Assembly (NCBI RefSeq): GCF_900182925.1
Contig: NZ_LT900024.1
Location: 1,922,001-1,986,000 of the forward strand
Length of the DNA: 64,000 nt
Reading direction: 5' to 3'
DNA from: Psychrobacter sp. LV10R520-6
GTDB lineage: Bacteria; Pseudomonadota; Gammaproteobacteria; Pseudomonadales; Moraxellaceae
The notes beneath the pieces were generated by a model that did not search any database, was not told the origin of the DNA, and saw only the letters and a list, made by a program, of their open reading frames with translations. This document shows, in pieces, positions 29,634 to 38,664 of this stretch (positions are counted from its first letter, which is position 1; each line of letters begins with the position of its first letter). The position numbers and the translations under genes are program-made.

Positions 29634-30413
29634 TTACTTATCCCAGTTTGGATCAAGTCTGTTCATCAATCGGTAGTAAGCCGGCCATTCAGGAAGTCTA
29701 ACTTGAGCACCCGCTTGAGCATCACCGCCTTCAAACTGCTCTCTTGTTAGTTTCATAGCCTCTTCACTGATTTCATTTAACTCTCCACCTGAGGCCATGG
29801 TCTTAAGCTGTACGGCACAACCTTGAATCATTTGGTACATTCTCATAAATGCCCATGCAACATCGGGACCAGTGGTTATCACACCGTGATTTTTAAGCAT
29901 CAAAGTATGATTCGTAGGTCCAATTGAAGATACTAACCTTTGCTGTTCATTGGCATCTAAAACAATGCCTTCAAAATCATGATATCCGATTCTGTCATAG
30001 AACATGAAAGCTTCTTGAAATAATGGAATGAAACCACATTTCAAAGAACTCACCGCTTGAACATCAATGCTATGTGTATGCATGACACAATGTATATCTG
30101 GCCGGCCTTGATGAATGGCCGTGTGAATAACATTACCCGCTTTATTTATGGGATAGGGCGAATCATCAACCTTGTTTCCATCAAAATCGATTTTTACTAA
30201 ATTTGACGGTTTTATTTCACTATATAAAAGTCCAAATGCATTAATTAATAAATGCTCAGTTCCCGGTATCCTGTATGAAATATGATTATAAACTTGTGTT
30301 GTCCAACCATAATAATCAACCATCCTATAGCATAATGCCAAGTCTACTCTGGCTTTCCATTCAACATCACTATACCCGGGAGGGGTGACTGTGGATTCAA
30401 AAATATCTTCCAT
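29634..30413 (-). CDS. Class II aldolase/adducin-family protein
   Basis: A 259-residue member of the class II aldolase/adducin fold, a zinc-dependent aldolase/epimerase group. The metal site is visible in HCVMHTHSIDVQAV and LMLKNHGVITTG. Other family signatures are NHISYRIPGTEHLLINAFGLLYSEI and AWAFMRMYQMIQGCAVQLK. It follows the TauD-like gene by 12 bp and the binding-protein gene upstream of that, so the three form an operon from promoter copy 3. The exact reaction is unknown; a paralog is at 39217-39984. Confidence 0.85.
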   Translation of the reverse strand: MEDIFESTVTPPGYSDVEWKARVDLALCYRMVDYYGWTTQVYNHISYRIPGTEHLLINAFGLLYSEIKPSNLVKIDFDGNKVDDSPYPINKAGNVIHTAIHQGRPDIHCVMHTHSIDVQAVSSLKCGFIPLFQEAFMFYDRIGYHDFEGIVLDANEQQRLVSSIGPTNHTLMLKNHGVITTGPDVAWAFMRMYQMIQGCAVQLKTMASGGELNEISEEAMKLTREQFEGGDAQAGAQVRLPEWPAYYRLMNRLDPNWDK

Positions 30414-30425
30414 GGTATTATCCTT

Positions 30426-31346
30426 TTATTCTGGTTTCTCGCCCATTACCACTGCACGATACATTTCTCTTCTGTAGCCGTCATAGTCATTAAAAGCTTG
30501 ATGTAGACAGATTCTGTTGTCCCACATGATTAATGTATTGTTATGCCATTTTAGCCTACAGACAAAAGATTCTTGGGTGGCAAAACTAGATAAAAAATCA
30601 AGTAGAGGTCGTGACTCTTCCTCTGTCATCCCTTCTATACCACAGGCATAAGTTTTATCGACATATAATGACTTCTCACCTGAGACGGGGTGTGTCCTAA
30701 CCAATGGATGATATGAGCCTTCTATCATCTTTTGGGTATCTACATCAAGTTCCAGACTTCCTAACTCACCATCTTTTCTTGGTTTTTTGGATTGTTTTTC
30801 AGCTTGCATAGAGGCAACAACATGCTTAGCGCTCATCCATACTTTAAGAGGGTCTATCATCTCTTTCATTGCTGGGCTTAAACTATTATAAGCTAGAACA
30901 GAGTTTGCAAATAACGTATCTCCGCCATAAGGAGGCATGTCTATTCCGTAGTTGATAGCCACTGAAGGCGGACACTCTAAAAATGCTGAATCTGTGTGCC
31001 AGCCACTACCAAACACCATTTTTGTTTCAGTACTAGCTTCTTTAATGACCGGTTGAATGTTCTCATGACCAACGACACCTTTAGTGTATGCATCAGTTCC
31101 GAACTCACCAAACTTAAGGGTTAAATTTTCATGGTCCGTAAAAGATATGTCTTGGTCTCTAAAAAAGATAAGTTTGTGCCTATATAATGCATTTTGAATC
31201 TCAGCCATGGCGTCATCACTTACATTACTTAGATCCACCCCTTGTATTTCTGCTCCCATAGCTGATGCTAAGGGAAGAGCAGTGATATGCTTATAGTCTC
31301 TAGCACTATTATCAAAGAGTCCCGTTGGGTGCGTAATATTTCTCAT
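30426..31346 (-). CDS. TauD/TfdA-family Fe(II)/2-oxoglutarate dioxygenase
   Basis: A 306-residue non-haem iron oxygenase. The HxD iron site is in GSGWHTDSAFLECPPS (about residues 117-119), and the distal histidine and the 2-oxoglutarate arginine are in MWDNRICLHQAF and GYRREMYRAVV. Such enzymes hydroxylate or split substrates such as taurine, sulfonates or aryloxy acids; the substrate here is not evident. It shares an operon with a TRAP binding protein and a class II aldolase-like gene, suggesting oxidation of an imported acid followed by a C-C lyase step, an inference. Confidence 0.88.
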   Translation of the reverse strand: MRNITHPTGLFDNSARDYKHITALPLASAMGAEIQGVDLSNVSDDAMAEIQNALYRHKLIFFRDQDISFTDHENLTLKFGEFGTDAYTKGVVGHENIQPVIKEASTETKMVFGSGWHTDSAFLECPPSVAINYGIDMPPYGGDTLFANSVLAYNSLSPAMKEMIDPLKVWMSAKHVVASMQAEKQSKKPRKDGELGSLELDVDTQKMIEGSYHPLVRTHPVSGEKSLYVDKTYACGIEGMTEEESRPLLDFLSSFATQESFVCRLKWHNNTLIMWDNRICLHQAFNDYDGYRREMYRAVVMGEKPE

Positions 31347-31426
31347 AATTTTAATCCTTTAAAATTTATTAAAAATTAACAATAGATTATATCTTTTAGT
31401 GTCAAATCAGTTTGAAATTTTACAGC

Positions 31427-32491
31427 TTAGGACTCACATGCAGTACTAGCTTCTTTAGCTTTTTGATAAACAGTTTGTGCATCTAATCCAAGATCTTCAA
31501 CATCTTTTAAGTATTTTTTAGTTCCTGCTTCCAATGGACCTTTCCATGCAGGGTCGTTCAATGGATCAGGAATGTCTATCATAATGTCACCTTTAGCTTT
31601 TGCCTCAGCCATAAACTTGTCATCCTCCCCATCAAAAACTTTACCCGCAACAGCAGCCATCTCTTTACCGGAGTTGTCGTCGATGACTTTTTTAAGGTCG
31701 TCAGGTAGGCTCTCATACTTATCTTTGTTCATAGTAACCAAGATAGCAGAACTATAAAAAGGCATATTTGTGTGTGTATTTACAAGTTCATTGAGTTTAA
31801 ATGCACCTACAGCATCCCATGGAAGACTTAAGCCATCTAAAACGCCACGTTGAAGAGAGGTATAAAGATCAGTGACAGGTAAACCGACAGGCGTTCCCCC
31901 TGCAGATTCAATAATATCACCAGCAATAGCCGAAGGACGACGCATACGCAAGCCTTTTAAGTCTTCTGGTTTGCGAATAGGATTATCAATAGTATGGATT
32001 CCTCCAGGACCAGTCCCCATCATAAATAGTAAATGCGTATCTTCATATTCGCTTGATATAACCCCATCATCATACAAAGTCTGTAACATACAATTCATTT
32101 GCGTTGCTGAATTAGAGAGACCTGGGAGTTCTGCGATTTGAGTCAGTGGAAAACGGCCGTTTGAATAACCTTGAACTTGTGAGCCTATATCAATAGTTCC
32201 GTTAGCAGTTGATTCATATGTACTATCAGCTGAACTGAGAGTCGCTGAAGGGTAAATCTCAACCTTAAGCCTACCATCTGACTCTTCTTCAACCTTTCTT
32301 GCCCAAGGTTCAAAAATATCTTTATGGGTTGCAGAAGTAGCTGGCCAAAAATGTGAAAAACGTAATACTGTCTCATTCTCAGAGTTCACAGCTGAATTAT
32401 CACCAACGGCTGTATCGTTCGATTGCGAGCAGCCAGTAAGAGCAATTAAAGCTGCCAATACCATACTAGCTAGGGGAGTTTTCTTCATCAT
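31427..32491 (-). CDS. TRAP transporter solute-binding lipoprotein, DctP family (paralog 2)
   Basis: A 354-residue periplasmic binding protein with signal peptide and lipobox (LIALTGCSQ), LRFSHFWPATSATHKD, and the PEDLKGLRMRRPSA segment. It is highly similar to 17268-18332; differences include RRPSA versus RGPSA near the presumed ligand-binding region, so ligands could differ. It should pair with DctQM at 20664-22477, as no other permease is visible. The gene heads an operon with the TauD-like oxygenase and aldolase genes, driven by promoter copy 3. Confidence 0.9.
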   Translation of the reverse strand: MMKKTPLASMVLAALIALTGCSQSNDTAVGDNSAVNSENETVLRFSHFWPATSATHKDIFEPWARKVEEESDGRLKVEIYPSATLSSADSTYESTANGTIDIGSQVQGYSNGRFPLTQIAELPGLSNSATQMNCMLQTLYDDGVISSEYEDTHLLFMMGTGPGGIHTIDNPIRKPEDLKGLRMRRPSAIAGDIIESAGGTPVGLPVTDLYTSLQRGVLDGLSLPWDAVGAFKLNELVNTHTNMPFYSSAILVTMNKDKYESLPDDLKKVIDDNSGKEMAAVAGKVFDGEDDKFMAEAKAKGDIMIDIPDPLNDPAWKGPLEAGTKKYLKDVEDLGLDAQTVYQKAKEASTACES

Positions 32492-32544
32492 AAATTCCTT
32501 TTTTGATGGTTACAAATGATTCTAATATAAAGTTAGGCACATTT

Positions 32545-32670
32545 TAAAACACTGCTTTGATGACTTCTGAAAGCAAATCATCAGGACAAATTTTAGCTGA
32601 AAAGCTATTGTAGTGGTTTACTGCTGATATTTTTTGATGACAAATACAGATTGTCATCGTATTTCGCTCT
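32545..32670 (-). pseudogene. Remnant of the 5' end of pcaF
   Basis: Aligns with about 29071-29192, the first about 40 codons of pcaF. Shared blocks include GCTTTGATGACTT, AAGCAAATC, TCAGGAC, CTACTGCTGAT and GATGACAAATA. Substitutions and small gaps disrupt the frame. It sits between promoter copy 3 and the binding-protein gene, so that promoter appears to have arrived with a piece of pcaF still attached. Confidence 0.85.
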
Positions 32671-32717
32671 TAATAGCTTTAGTAACTCGGTACTATTTGT
32701 TCTACATTAGAATTACT

Positions 32718-32762
32718 GTTCGTATAATGAACTAAATTATACCTTTTCTATTCTTCTGTCAA
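32718..32762 (-). promoter_or_regulatory. Promoter and IclR-type operator, copy 3
   Basis: Minus strand: TTGACA (32762-32757), 15 bp, TATAAT (32741-32736), then the palindrome GTTCATTATACGAAC (32732-32718). It starts a few bases beyond the pcaB stop codon and points at the binding-protein/TauD/aldolase operon. The two boxes are identical to copies 1 and 2. Confidence 0.75.
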
Positions 32763-32767
32763 CACAG

Positions 32768-34126
32768 TTATATAGCTAAAAGCAGAATTAATTTATCAAT
32801 CGCTTCCAGTGTTACTTGGCATTGCCTATCCGCTGCACCACAGTATGTTAGAGGAGATAGAATTGTTTCAAGTTCGCCACTGTTACCGTCCAGATTTATC
32901 GGTTGTTTTGCTAGTAAGGCTAGAAAGATTCGTGAAAACCCCTGGTGATTGACATGCGCTTCTTGACTGGCTTGCTCTATCAAAGGATAGAGTTGATCCT
33001 GATCGGTTGAAAAATGCTGCTTCAAGTTTTCAACCAGATAAGCATCGCTATTTAAATCAAGATTAGCTGCCATGCGCTCAGGGTAGACTTGCAGTCCATG
33101 TAACAAAGTTTTTAAATAGGCTGTGGCGCCAGCGACTAAAGCCACACCTTCAGTTAAAGGTACCCAAGTCGCATGCCATTGACCTAGCGCGCGCTCAAAA
33201 GGTTGAGCCGTTGTGTTGCTAATCACGCTCAAGTGCCCATGCATTCTCAAAGTAGCTGTTTTAATTAAGGCACATAACACAGGGTTGCGTTTATGGGGCA
33301 TTGATGATGAGCCACCCATACCTTTAATAGCTGGCTCAGCTACTTCGCCCAACTCAGATTGGCACATTAAGGCGATATCTTCGACGATGTTTTCCATCGC
33401 GCCAGCACAGGCATCTAATGTAGAAGCTATCGCATGAATAGGTTGTCTATTAGTATGCCAGGGGAGTAACGGCGTTGATAATCCAAGCAATTCTGCGACT
33501 TGTTGAGGCAATTCATAATTTTCATTATCTACATTACTAACTCCAACAGGACCACCCCATTGTAAATAAAATCCTGAGCGCTCTAATTTTGCTAAATTTG
33601 GTATGACAGCGATTAACGATGATGCCCACTGTGAGATTTTCGCTCCAAAGGTAATCGGTAGAGCTTGTTGCATTAAGGTTCTACCCGCCATTGGAGTAGC
33701 GCGATGATTTTCAATCAATATTCCACAGGCTTTTAGCACATCAATTAAGTCTTGGTTGATATGTTTTAGTGCTGGTTTGAGCATCAGCATCATCGCTGTA
33801 TCAATTACATCCTGACTGGTCACCGTCTGATGAAAATACGGTTTTATTTCTTGAGGTAACAAGGCTTTGGCTTGTGCCACAAAAGGAATGGCTGCATTGC
33901 CACCAAGATAAGTTTCTGCCCCAATCGCATCAATATCAAACAAATCTAACGTTAACGCTTGTTTAGATTTTTGTAGCGTTTTATCAGGAACAAGGCCGTT
34001 ATTTTCTCTGACTTCTATGATGGCCAGTTCAAAATCCAACATAGCTTTAACAAAAAAGCGAGCCGAAAAGTCTTGAGCAATATCAGGGTGTACAAAAGGT
34101 TGATTGATTAATTGAGCAACTTTCAT
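32768..34126 (-). CDS. pcaB: 3-carboxy-cis,cis-muconate cycloisomerase
   Basis: A 452-residue member of the fumarase/aspartase superfamily, lactonising 3-carboxy-cis,cis-muconate. The superfamily signature is GGSSSMPHKRNPVLCALI with the mobile-loop serine. TYLGGNAAIPFVAQ, HQTVTSQDVIDTAMML and MAGRTLMQQALPITFG are characteristic of PcaB. It is separate from the main pca operon and is transcribed divergently from the regulator, 48 bp apart. Decayed 3' sequence of this gene recurs at 18503-18600. Confidence 0.95.
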   Translation of the reverse strand: MKVAQLINQPFVHPDIAQDFSARFFVKAMLDFELAIIEVRENNGLVPDKTLQKSKQALTLDLFDIDAIGAETYLGGNAAIPFVAQAKALLPQEIKPYFHQTVTSQDVIDTAMMLMLKPALKHINQDLIDVLKACGILIENHRATPMAGRTLMQQALPITFGAKISQWASSLIAVIPNLAKLERSGFYLQWGGPVGVSNVDNENYELPQQVAELLGLSTPLLPWHTNRQPIHAIASTLDACAGAMENIVEDIALMCQSELGEVAEPAIKGMGGSSSMPHKRNPVLCALIKTATLRMHGHLSVISNTTAQPFERALGQWHATWVPLTEGVALVAGATAYLKTLLHGLQVYPERMAANLDLNSDAYLVENLKQHFSTDQDQLYPLIEQASQEAHVNHQGFSRIFLALLAKQPINLDGNSGELETILSPLTYCGAADRQCQVTLEAIDKLILLLAI

Positions 34127-34174
34127 TTAGAATCCCTAGTTTTAGTAAATATTAAATAGTGTGGATAACGAAGT

Positions 34175-34963
34175 ATGGACAACGAACAAGATAAGAAAAT
34201 ACTCTTCGATAGCCCAGATTTTGTTGCCTCTCTTGCGGGAGGTCTGAGCGTATTACTGACCTTTGATGAAAATCACTCTGTTATGACTCTAAGCGAAGTG
34301 GCCGAACGCACCAAGATGGGTAGAGCAAAAGCTCGACGTTATCTATTGACATTGCACGCACTCGGTTACGTTCATAAAAATAAGCGTCAGTTTAGTTTGT
34401 CACCCAAAACCCTAAGCCTAGGCGCAAGTTATTTAAATAGTGTGCATCATCACGATATAATTCAATTTTACTTAGAACGCGTGACCGAAAAGACAGGGGA
34501 ATCCTGTTCATTTGGAGTGTTGAATGGTGATGAAGTGGTTTATATAGCACGCTCTGCAGCTGAACATCGCTTATTATCTATAACCTTGTCTATTGGCACG
34601 AGACTACCAGCTGTCTATACCTCTATGGGCCGTGCTATCCTTGCTAACCTTCCTAGCAACCAGCTCGAAAACTATATTGATAAAGTTGAGCTAACACCGC
34701 ACACACCATATAGTATTACCGACCGTAAGCAATTTCGTCAGATGCTAAGACAGGTTAAAGAACAACAGTATGTCGTTGTAGATCAAGAGTTAGATACAGG
34801 TTTACGATCGCTTGCTCTTCCAGTCTATAAATCAAACAACGAATTAATTGGTGCGATTAATATTAGCACCAATGCCATGCGTATTTCTAATGAAGTTTTA
34901 ATTGGAGAGTTCTTGCCAATCTTACATGATTGTGCCGCAAAAATTCAAACCTACTATATCTGA
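34175..34963 (+). CDS. IclR-family regulator (PcaR/PcaU/PobR type)
   Basis: A 262-residue IclR-family protein. The N-terminal winged helix (VLLTFDENHSVMTLSEVAER, GRAKARRYLLTLHALGYV) is followed by the effector-binding domain (RLLSITLSIGTRLPAVYTSM and DQELDTGLRSLALPVYKSNN). The type matches regulators of protocatechuate or 4-hydroxybenzoate catabolism, which respond to beta-ketoadipate, protocatechuate or 4-hydroxybenzoate. It is divergent from pcaB. The palindromes near 18437, 29281 and 32718 are the likely targets, giving one regulon. I cannot tell pcaR, pcaU and pobR apart from sequence alone. Confidence 0.9.
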   Translation: MDNEQDKKILFDSPDFVASLAGGLSVLLTFDENHSVMTLSEVAERTKMGRAKARRYLLTLHALGYVHKNKRQFSLSPKTLSLGASYLNSVHHHDIIQFYLERVTEKTGESCSFGVLNGDEVVYIARSAAEHRLLSITLSIGTRLPAVYTSMGRAILANLPSNQLENYIDKVELTPHTPYSITDRKQFRQMLRQVKEQQYVVVDQELDTGLRSLALPVYKSNNELIGAINISTNAMRISNEVLIGEFLPILHDCAAKIQTYYI

Positions 34964-35111
34964 TTGGCAGCTGTTGAGTGCCATTTATCTAGTTTTAAAT
35001 GTAATACTGATCAAAGTAGTAGATGGTTCTTAATTTTATGCCGTGTTGATTTTTCAGTTTATATTATCCATCAATATTTAAAACTTAGCCCATGAGCCTG
35101 ACAAAATATTG

Positions 35112-35142
35112 AGATCTGACCTAGATAATTTAGGTTAGATCT
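35112..35142. repeat. Inverted repeat downstream of the IclR regulator
   Basis: Arms AGATCTGACCTA and TAGGTTAGATCT separated by a short AT-rich loop; one position pairs only as G-U in RNA. No T run follows, so it is not a classical terminator. It could be an mRNA 3' hairpin or a protein-binding palindrome. Confidence 0.6.
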
Positions 35143-35956
35143 ACGAGAAAAATCAAACTAAATTGACATACCTTTCAGAATCTGCATTTACTGAATTGAT
35201 AATACATAGTCAGAATTTTTTATAATAATTATGATTATTTATATAATTAAGCTCTTTAGATAATGTTGTTATCAGCTAACGAAAGCAATTTGTGATTTTT
35301 TGAATATCCGTAACTATTATTAAGCAAGTTTGCAACGATCTCGCTTTTCTCATTGTTAACCTTACGCCCCGCTTATTTGCTTTCCGCTTTAGCAATACCC
35401 TGCTGCTGTATATTACGTTGTTCCTCATAATATTTTTATCGATAGCTACCAGCATATCAAACAACATTGAATTAATTGTTTATAGGATACTACTCATAAA
35501 CTCAGTACTACCTTCACTTTACAGAGCTATATATAAGGTAGGAAGCTCTTTTAATACTACATATAATCTTTTCTTCGGAAGCATGTTTTTTAAGACGTCC
35601 CAATCTGTTTGGTTCAAACACGTCAGTTATCCAATCTGTTCTACTAAGCTCACATAACACTCATGGGCGTATTCAATCAGTTAAATCAGTTTTGAACGAA
35701 CTAGAGTCGTTATTATTCTTCAGATATTAAGCTTGTTGAATGGAGATAATTCAACCGAATTAATAAAAATGAAGTTTAAAAAATGTATATGTTAATGAAA
35801 GTTATAAACATTTTATTGAAGATCAACTGTTTATTGGTGAGCATCAGTCTTAAGGTAGAGGTCAAAAACACTGTTAATTGATGGTTACTGAATTACGAGT
35901 TATACTTTGTTTGACGTTGTGAGATAAAGAAAAATGGTGCCTCAGTATTGATATGG

Positions 35957-35992
35957 TAGAGGTCGCTAGTTCGAATCTAGTTATGCCTACCG
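35957..35992 (+). pseudogene. tRNA 3'-end remnant
   Basis: Contains a T-arm (GCTAG TTCGAAT CTAGT, 35965-35981), a seven-base acceptor strand TATGCCT, discriminator A and CC followed by G. The matching 5' acceptor strand (AGGCATA) and an anticodon arm are absent upstream, so it is not a functional tRNA. Such fragments are typical of attachment sites left by integrated elements, or of deletion scars. Confidence 0.65.
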
Positions 35993-36000
35993 GATTCAAA

Positions 36001-36031
36001 AATCCCCAGTTTAACGACTGGGAATTTTTTT
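36001..36031 (+). terminator. Rho-independent terminator after the tRNA remnant
   Basis: Stem CCCAGT/ACTGGG, extended by AAT/ATT across one mismatch, followed by a T run. Its place just after the tRNA remnant suggests it was the terminator of the original tRNA gene. Confidence 0.75.
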
Positions 36032-36215
36032 GTCTGTTTTTCAGGGAGTTACGTTGACAGATATGTAGGATGATTAAGAAGATGTCAAACTGTTAGCTAC
36101 GCCCTTAAATTCCTTGTGCCCAACTTGTGCCTCACATTAATTTTGAGACTGTAAAAAGATAATGAAATGACCACTACTCTATTTTCTACATTATTTCCTT
36201 TATAATCATTAATTT

Positions 36216-36383
36216 TCACTCTGATTTGTCTTCATGCTCATCAACATACTCAAATATGTCGCCTACTTTTACTTCTAAAAACCTGCATAAACTATCGATG
36301 GTATCGAAGTTAATCCTTGTAGATTGTTCATTATAAATCTTATGCATCGTTGACTTACTTATACCTGTCGCCCTAACTGCATC
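36216..36383 (-). pseudogene. Truncated XRE/Cro-type HTH regulator
   Basis: The minus strand encodes the last about 55 residues of a small helix-turn-helix protein: ATGISKSTMHKIYNEQSTRI followed by NFDTIDSLCRFLEVKVGDIF and a short acidic tail. This is the form of YozG-like Cro/C1 regulators of about 70 residues. The first about 15 codons are missing; an in-frame stop (within TGTGTGAAAC) lies just upstream. Confidence 0.75.
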
Positions 36384-36424
36384 GTTTCACACACTTATCC
36401 GGATCAGATGGCTGGATAGTATTT

Positions 36425-37591
36425 CTAAGCCAGTTGCTTGCCCAGTATTCTCAAACGACTTTTGAATTCTGAGCGGTCAACATAGCACCCTCTGAGACGA
36501 CGTTCGCCAACATTTTCATCAAATGCGTTACGGCCGTGCAATACCCGTCGATTATCGAATACCACCATTTGACCAGCAGTCAACTTCAGCTCAATTTTAT
36601 AGCGAGCATCTTTTAGCCGCCCCATGAGCTCACGATAAGCGATGTAGTAGTCATACATAACCTCGCCAGGCAGATCAAAGATATCCGCGATATGAGCGTT
36701 GTATTTGATTTCAACAATATTGCCAAAGTTGTCTAGGTTAATTACTCGATGGTGTTGACGAATATCATGGGCTTGGTCGTGAAAGCGGAATGGAATTGCA
36801 TACTCAGCAAGCAGCCGGAAATACTCAGGCTGATCTTCTCGCAGCCTTTCCAGTACTTTTAGACCATCCACAAAAGTAGATTCGCCACCCACACTTTCAT
36901 TGCTCAAGAAATGTAAGAACTGATATCCTGGAGGTAATTCCTGATTTGGTAGGTCAGTATGTAATGGCAATGAGAGAGACGTGTAAGCCACATTAATCGG
37001 TGATTTTTCTGATACCACATCAAAAGTCATTCCAAAATTAGTCTGACGCAGATAATCGATTCGCTTTGCCGTCTGCACAACGGCTTCAGAGTCATCCGGC
37101 ATACCGTTAATAATAGTTAGCCCATATTTATCCAAAGCGCTCATCCACTCATATAGAGCGCTGTCACTGGTCATGATGTCCTGCTGGTTGTACACCGGAA
37201 TTCGGTCAATAAATTCGCAGCCCCAACTTTGATAACTACTGCTATGATCTTTGGCCAATTCACCAGAATAACAGAACTGACGCAACCAGCTTTGCTCAAA
37301 GCAGCTGATATGTTGTTGTTCAGACCACTCGATAGTAAGCGTCCCTGCATCAAAAGAGACTGATAACGGATGGATGTCTTGCGAGATGCTCAGCAGATCA
37401 AAGCTGCGCTCGCCTGTCTGTGGATGGAAGGCTGATGGGCAGTTGTCACGCAGCCAGATGTAATGATAGGCCGTATCAATGCCGTCACTCCAGCGTACTT
37501 GAATGGCGCGGTCAATTAGCTTAACCGATTCTATATGAAGATCGGTTACTGCTGAGATATCTGTGGATAGTTCTGATTGGAGCATTTTCAT
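36425..37591 (-). CDS. Gamma-butyrobetaine hydroxylase-like 2-oxoglutarate dioxygenase
   Basis: A 388-residue protein with the two-domain layout of gamma-butyrobetaine dioxygenases. The N-terminal GBBH-like domain shows IDTAYHYIWLRDNCPSAFHP (about residues 40-60). The catalytic TauD-type domain has the iron site in SLPLHTDLPNQELPPGYQFL, and the distal histidine and 2OG-binding arginine in MVVFDNRRVLHGRNAF and GERRLRGCYVDRSEF. The family makes L-carnitine from gamma-butyrobetaine or degrades related betaines. It is divergent from a LysR regulator 105 bp away, a likely control pair. Substrate not proven by sequence. Confidence 0.87.
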   Translation of the reverse strand: MKMLQSELSTDISAVTDLHIESVKLIDRAIQVRWSDGIDTAYHYIWLRDNCPSAFHPQTGERSFDLLSISQDIHPLSVSFDAGTLTIEWSEQQHISCFEQSWLRQFCYSGELAKDHSSSYQSWGCEFIDRIPVYNQQDIMTSDSALYEWMSALDKYGLTIINGMPDDSEAVVQTAKRIDYLRQTNFGMTFDVVSEKSPINVAYTSLSLPLHTDLPNQELPPGYQFLHFLSNESVGGESTFVDGLKVLERLREDQPEYFRLLAEYAIPFRFHDQAHDIRQHHRVINLDNFGNIVEIKYNAHIADIFDLPGEVMYDYYIAYRELMGRLKDARYKIELKLTAGQMVVFDNRRVLHGRNAFDENVGERRLRGCYVDRSEFKSRLRILGKQLA

Positions 37592-37696
37592 TTAAGCGGA
37601 CCTTGCATATACATAGCGTAAAAATCTACTCCATGGTATATTTCTAAGATTACTTATTCAAACAATGAATTATGACCCACTTGATAAGCAAAGCTA

Positions 37697-38611
37697 ATGA
37701 ATAAACGCGCTGATCTTCCCCCACTAAACTGGCTAAAAACATTTGAAGCAGCAGCAAGACTGCTCAATTTTAGTGCTGCAGGGAGAGAGTTGCATCTCAC
37801 TCAGTCTGCGGTGAGCCAACAGATACGGCTTTTAGAGTATCACTTAGGTGAGCCGTTGTTTGTCCGAGAACATCGCACCGTATATTTAACCAACAGTGGC
37901 ATGGCCTATTTACCCGTTGTACAGAGTGCAATCAGCAACTTGCAACGTCATACCTCTGATATCTTCTCTCCACTGGGTAAAGGTCGTCTGGTGATTGAAG
38001 TAAATATCGCCTTTTCAATAATGTGGCTCTCCCCTAGACTAAGCCGTTTTTGCGCGCAGTATCCCGGACTTAAATTACAGCTTGTCCATGCCAACTGGGA
38101 CAATGAGTTTAATCGCAGTCCGGCTGATATCACTATAATACATGGCAACGGTGACTGGTCTGGCATGCAGCTACATCCGTTATTTACACCCGAACTGACA
38201 CCTTACTGCGCACCCAAACTTGCTCATCAGCTAAGTGACCCTAGTGACCTATTATGCCTACCGCTTCTAGAAGTTTTAGGTAACCGTCAGGGCTGGCAAG
38301 GTTGGTTTCAACAAGCTGAGGTTGAAACGGCTAATGCCGATATTCTCTATCATAAGATTGATAATCTAGCAGCAGGAATGTCGATGGGTGAATCGGGATT
38401 GGGTGTTTTTCTGAGCTATCCGGACTTCTTTACAGATCAAGCAGACAGTCGAAAACTACTGGCACCTTTTGATATCTGTCTTGAAACGGAAGAAAACTAT
38501 TATTTGGCCTACCCAAAAGGAATGCCTCTGTCCAAGTCTGCAACCGTCTTCAAGGAATGGTTATTGAATGAATTGGGATTACACTCTGTCATAAAACAGC
38601 CTCTGATATAG
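37697..38611 (+). CDS. LysR-family transcriptional regulator (GcvA-like)
   Basis: A 304-residue LysR regulator. The N-terminal winged HTH reads PPLNWLKTFEAAARLLNFSAA then LTQSAVSQQIRLLEYHLGEP, the GcvA-like subtype. The remainder is a substrate-binding effector domain. It is divergent from the gamma-butyrobetaine hydroxylase-like gene, which it probably regulates in response to a related compound, an inference from arrangement. Confidence 0.92.
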   Translation: MNKRADLPPLNWLKTFEAAARLLNFSAAGRELHLTQSAVSQQIRLLEYHLGEPLFVREHRTVYLTNSGMAYLPVVQSAISNLQRHTSDIFSPLGKGRLVIEVNIAFSIMWLSPRLSRFCAQYPGLKLQLVHANWDNEFNRSPADITIIHGNGDWSGMQLHPLFTPELTPYCAPKLAHQLSDPSDLLCLPLLEVLGNRQGWQGWFQQAEVETANADILYHKIDNLAAGMSMGESGLGVFLSYPDFFTDQADSRKLLAPFDICLETEENYYLAYPKGMPLSKSATVFKEWLLNELGLHSVIKQPLI

Positions 38612-38664
38612 TCGAGGCGGTTCACAGATTGGTGCTTTGAGTCTTTGCTGTTATATTTTATCGT

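Larger units (their letters stand above)
34964..36215. other. Long, largely non-coding junction region
   Basis: About 1.25 kb of AT-rich sequence between the catabolic island and the next genes. I find a near-perfect inverted repeat (35112-35142), a tRNA 3'-end remnant (35957-35992) and a terminator (36001-36031). ORFs at 35276-35467 and 35418-35657 overlap on opposite strands and show no protein-like features, so I do not call them. Confidence 0.6.

Noticed and set aside
35276..35657. Two overlapping ORFs in the gap after the IclR regulator; also a possible further match to the IclR gene near 35455 (CATATCAAACAAC)
   Set aside because: The ORFs lie on opposite strands with no protein-like features, and the match is too short to distinguish from chance.
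35936..35963. CCTC...GAGG near 35945-35962 as a tRNA D-arm, making a nearly complete tRNA
   Set aside because: No anticodon arm lies between it and the T-arm and the acceptor strand has no partner, so only the 3' end is credible.
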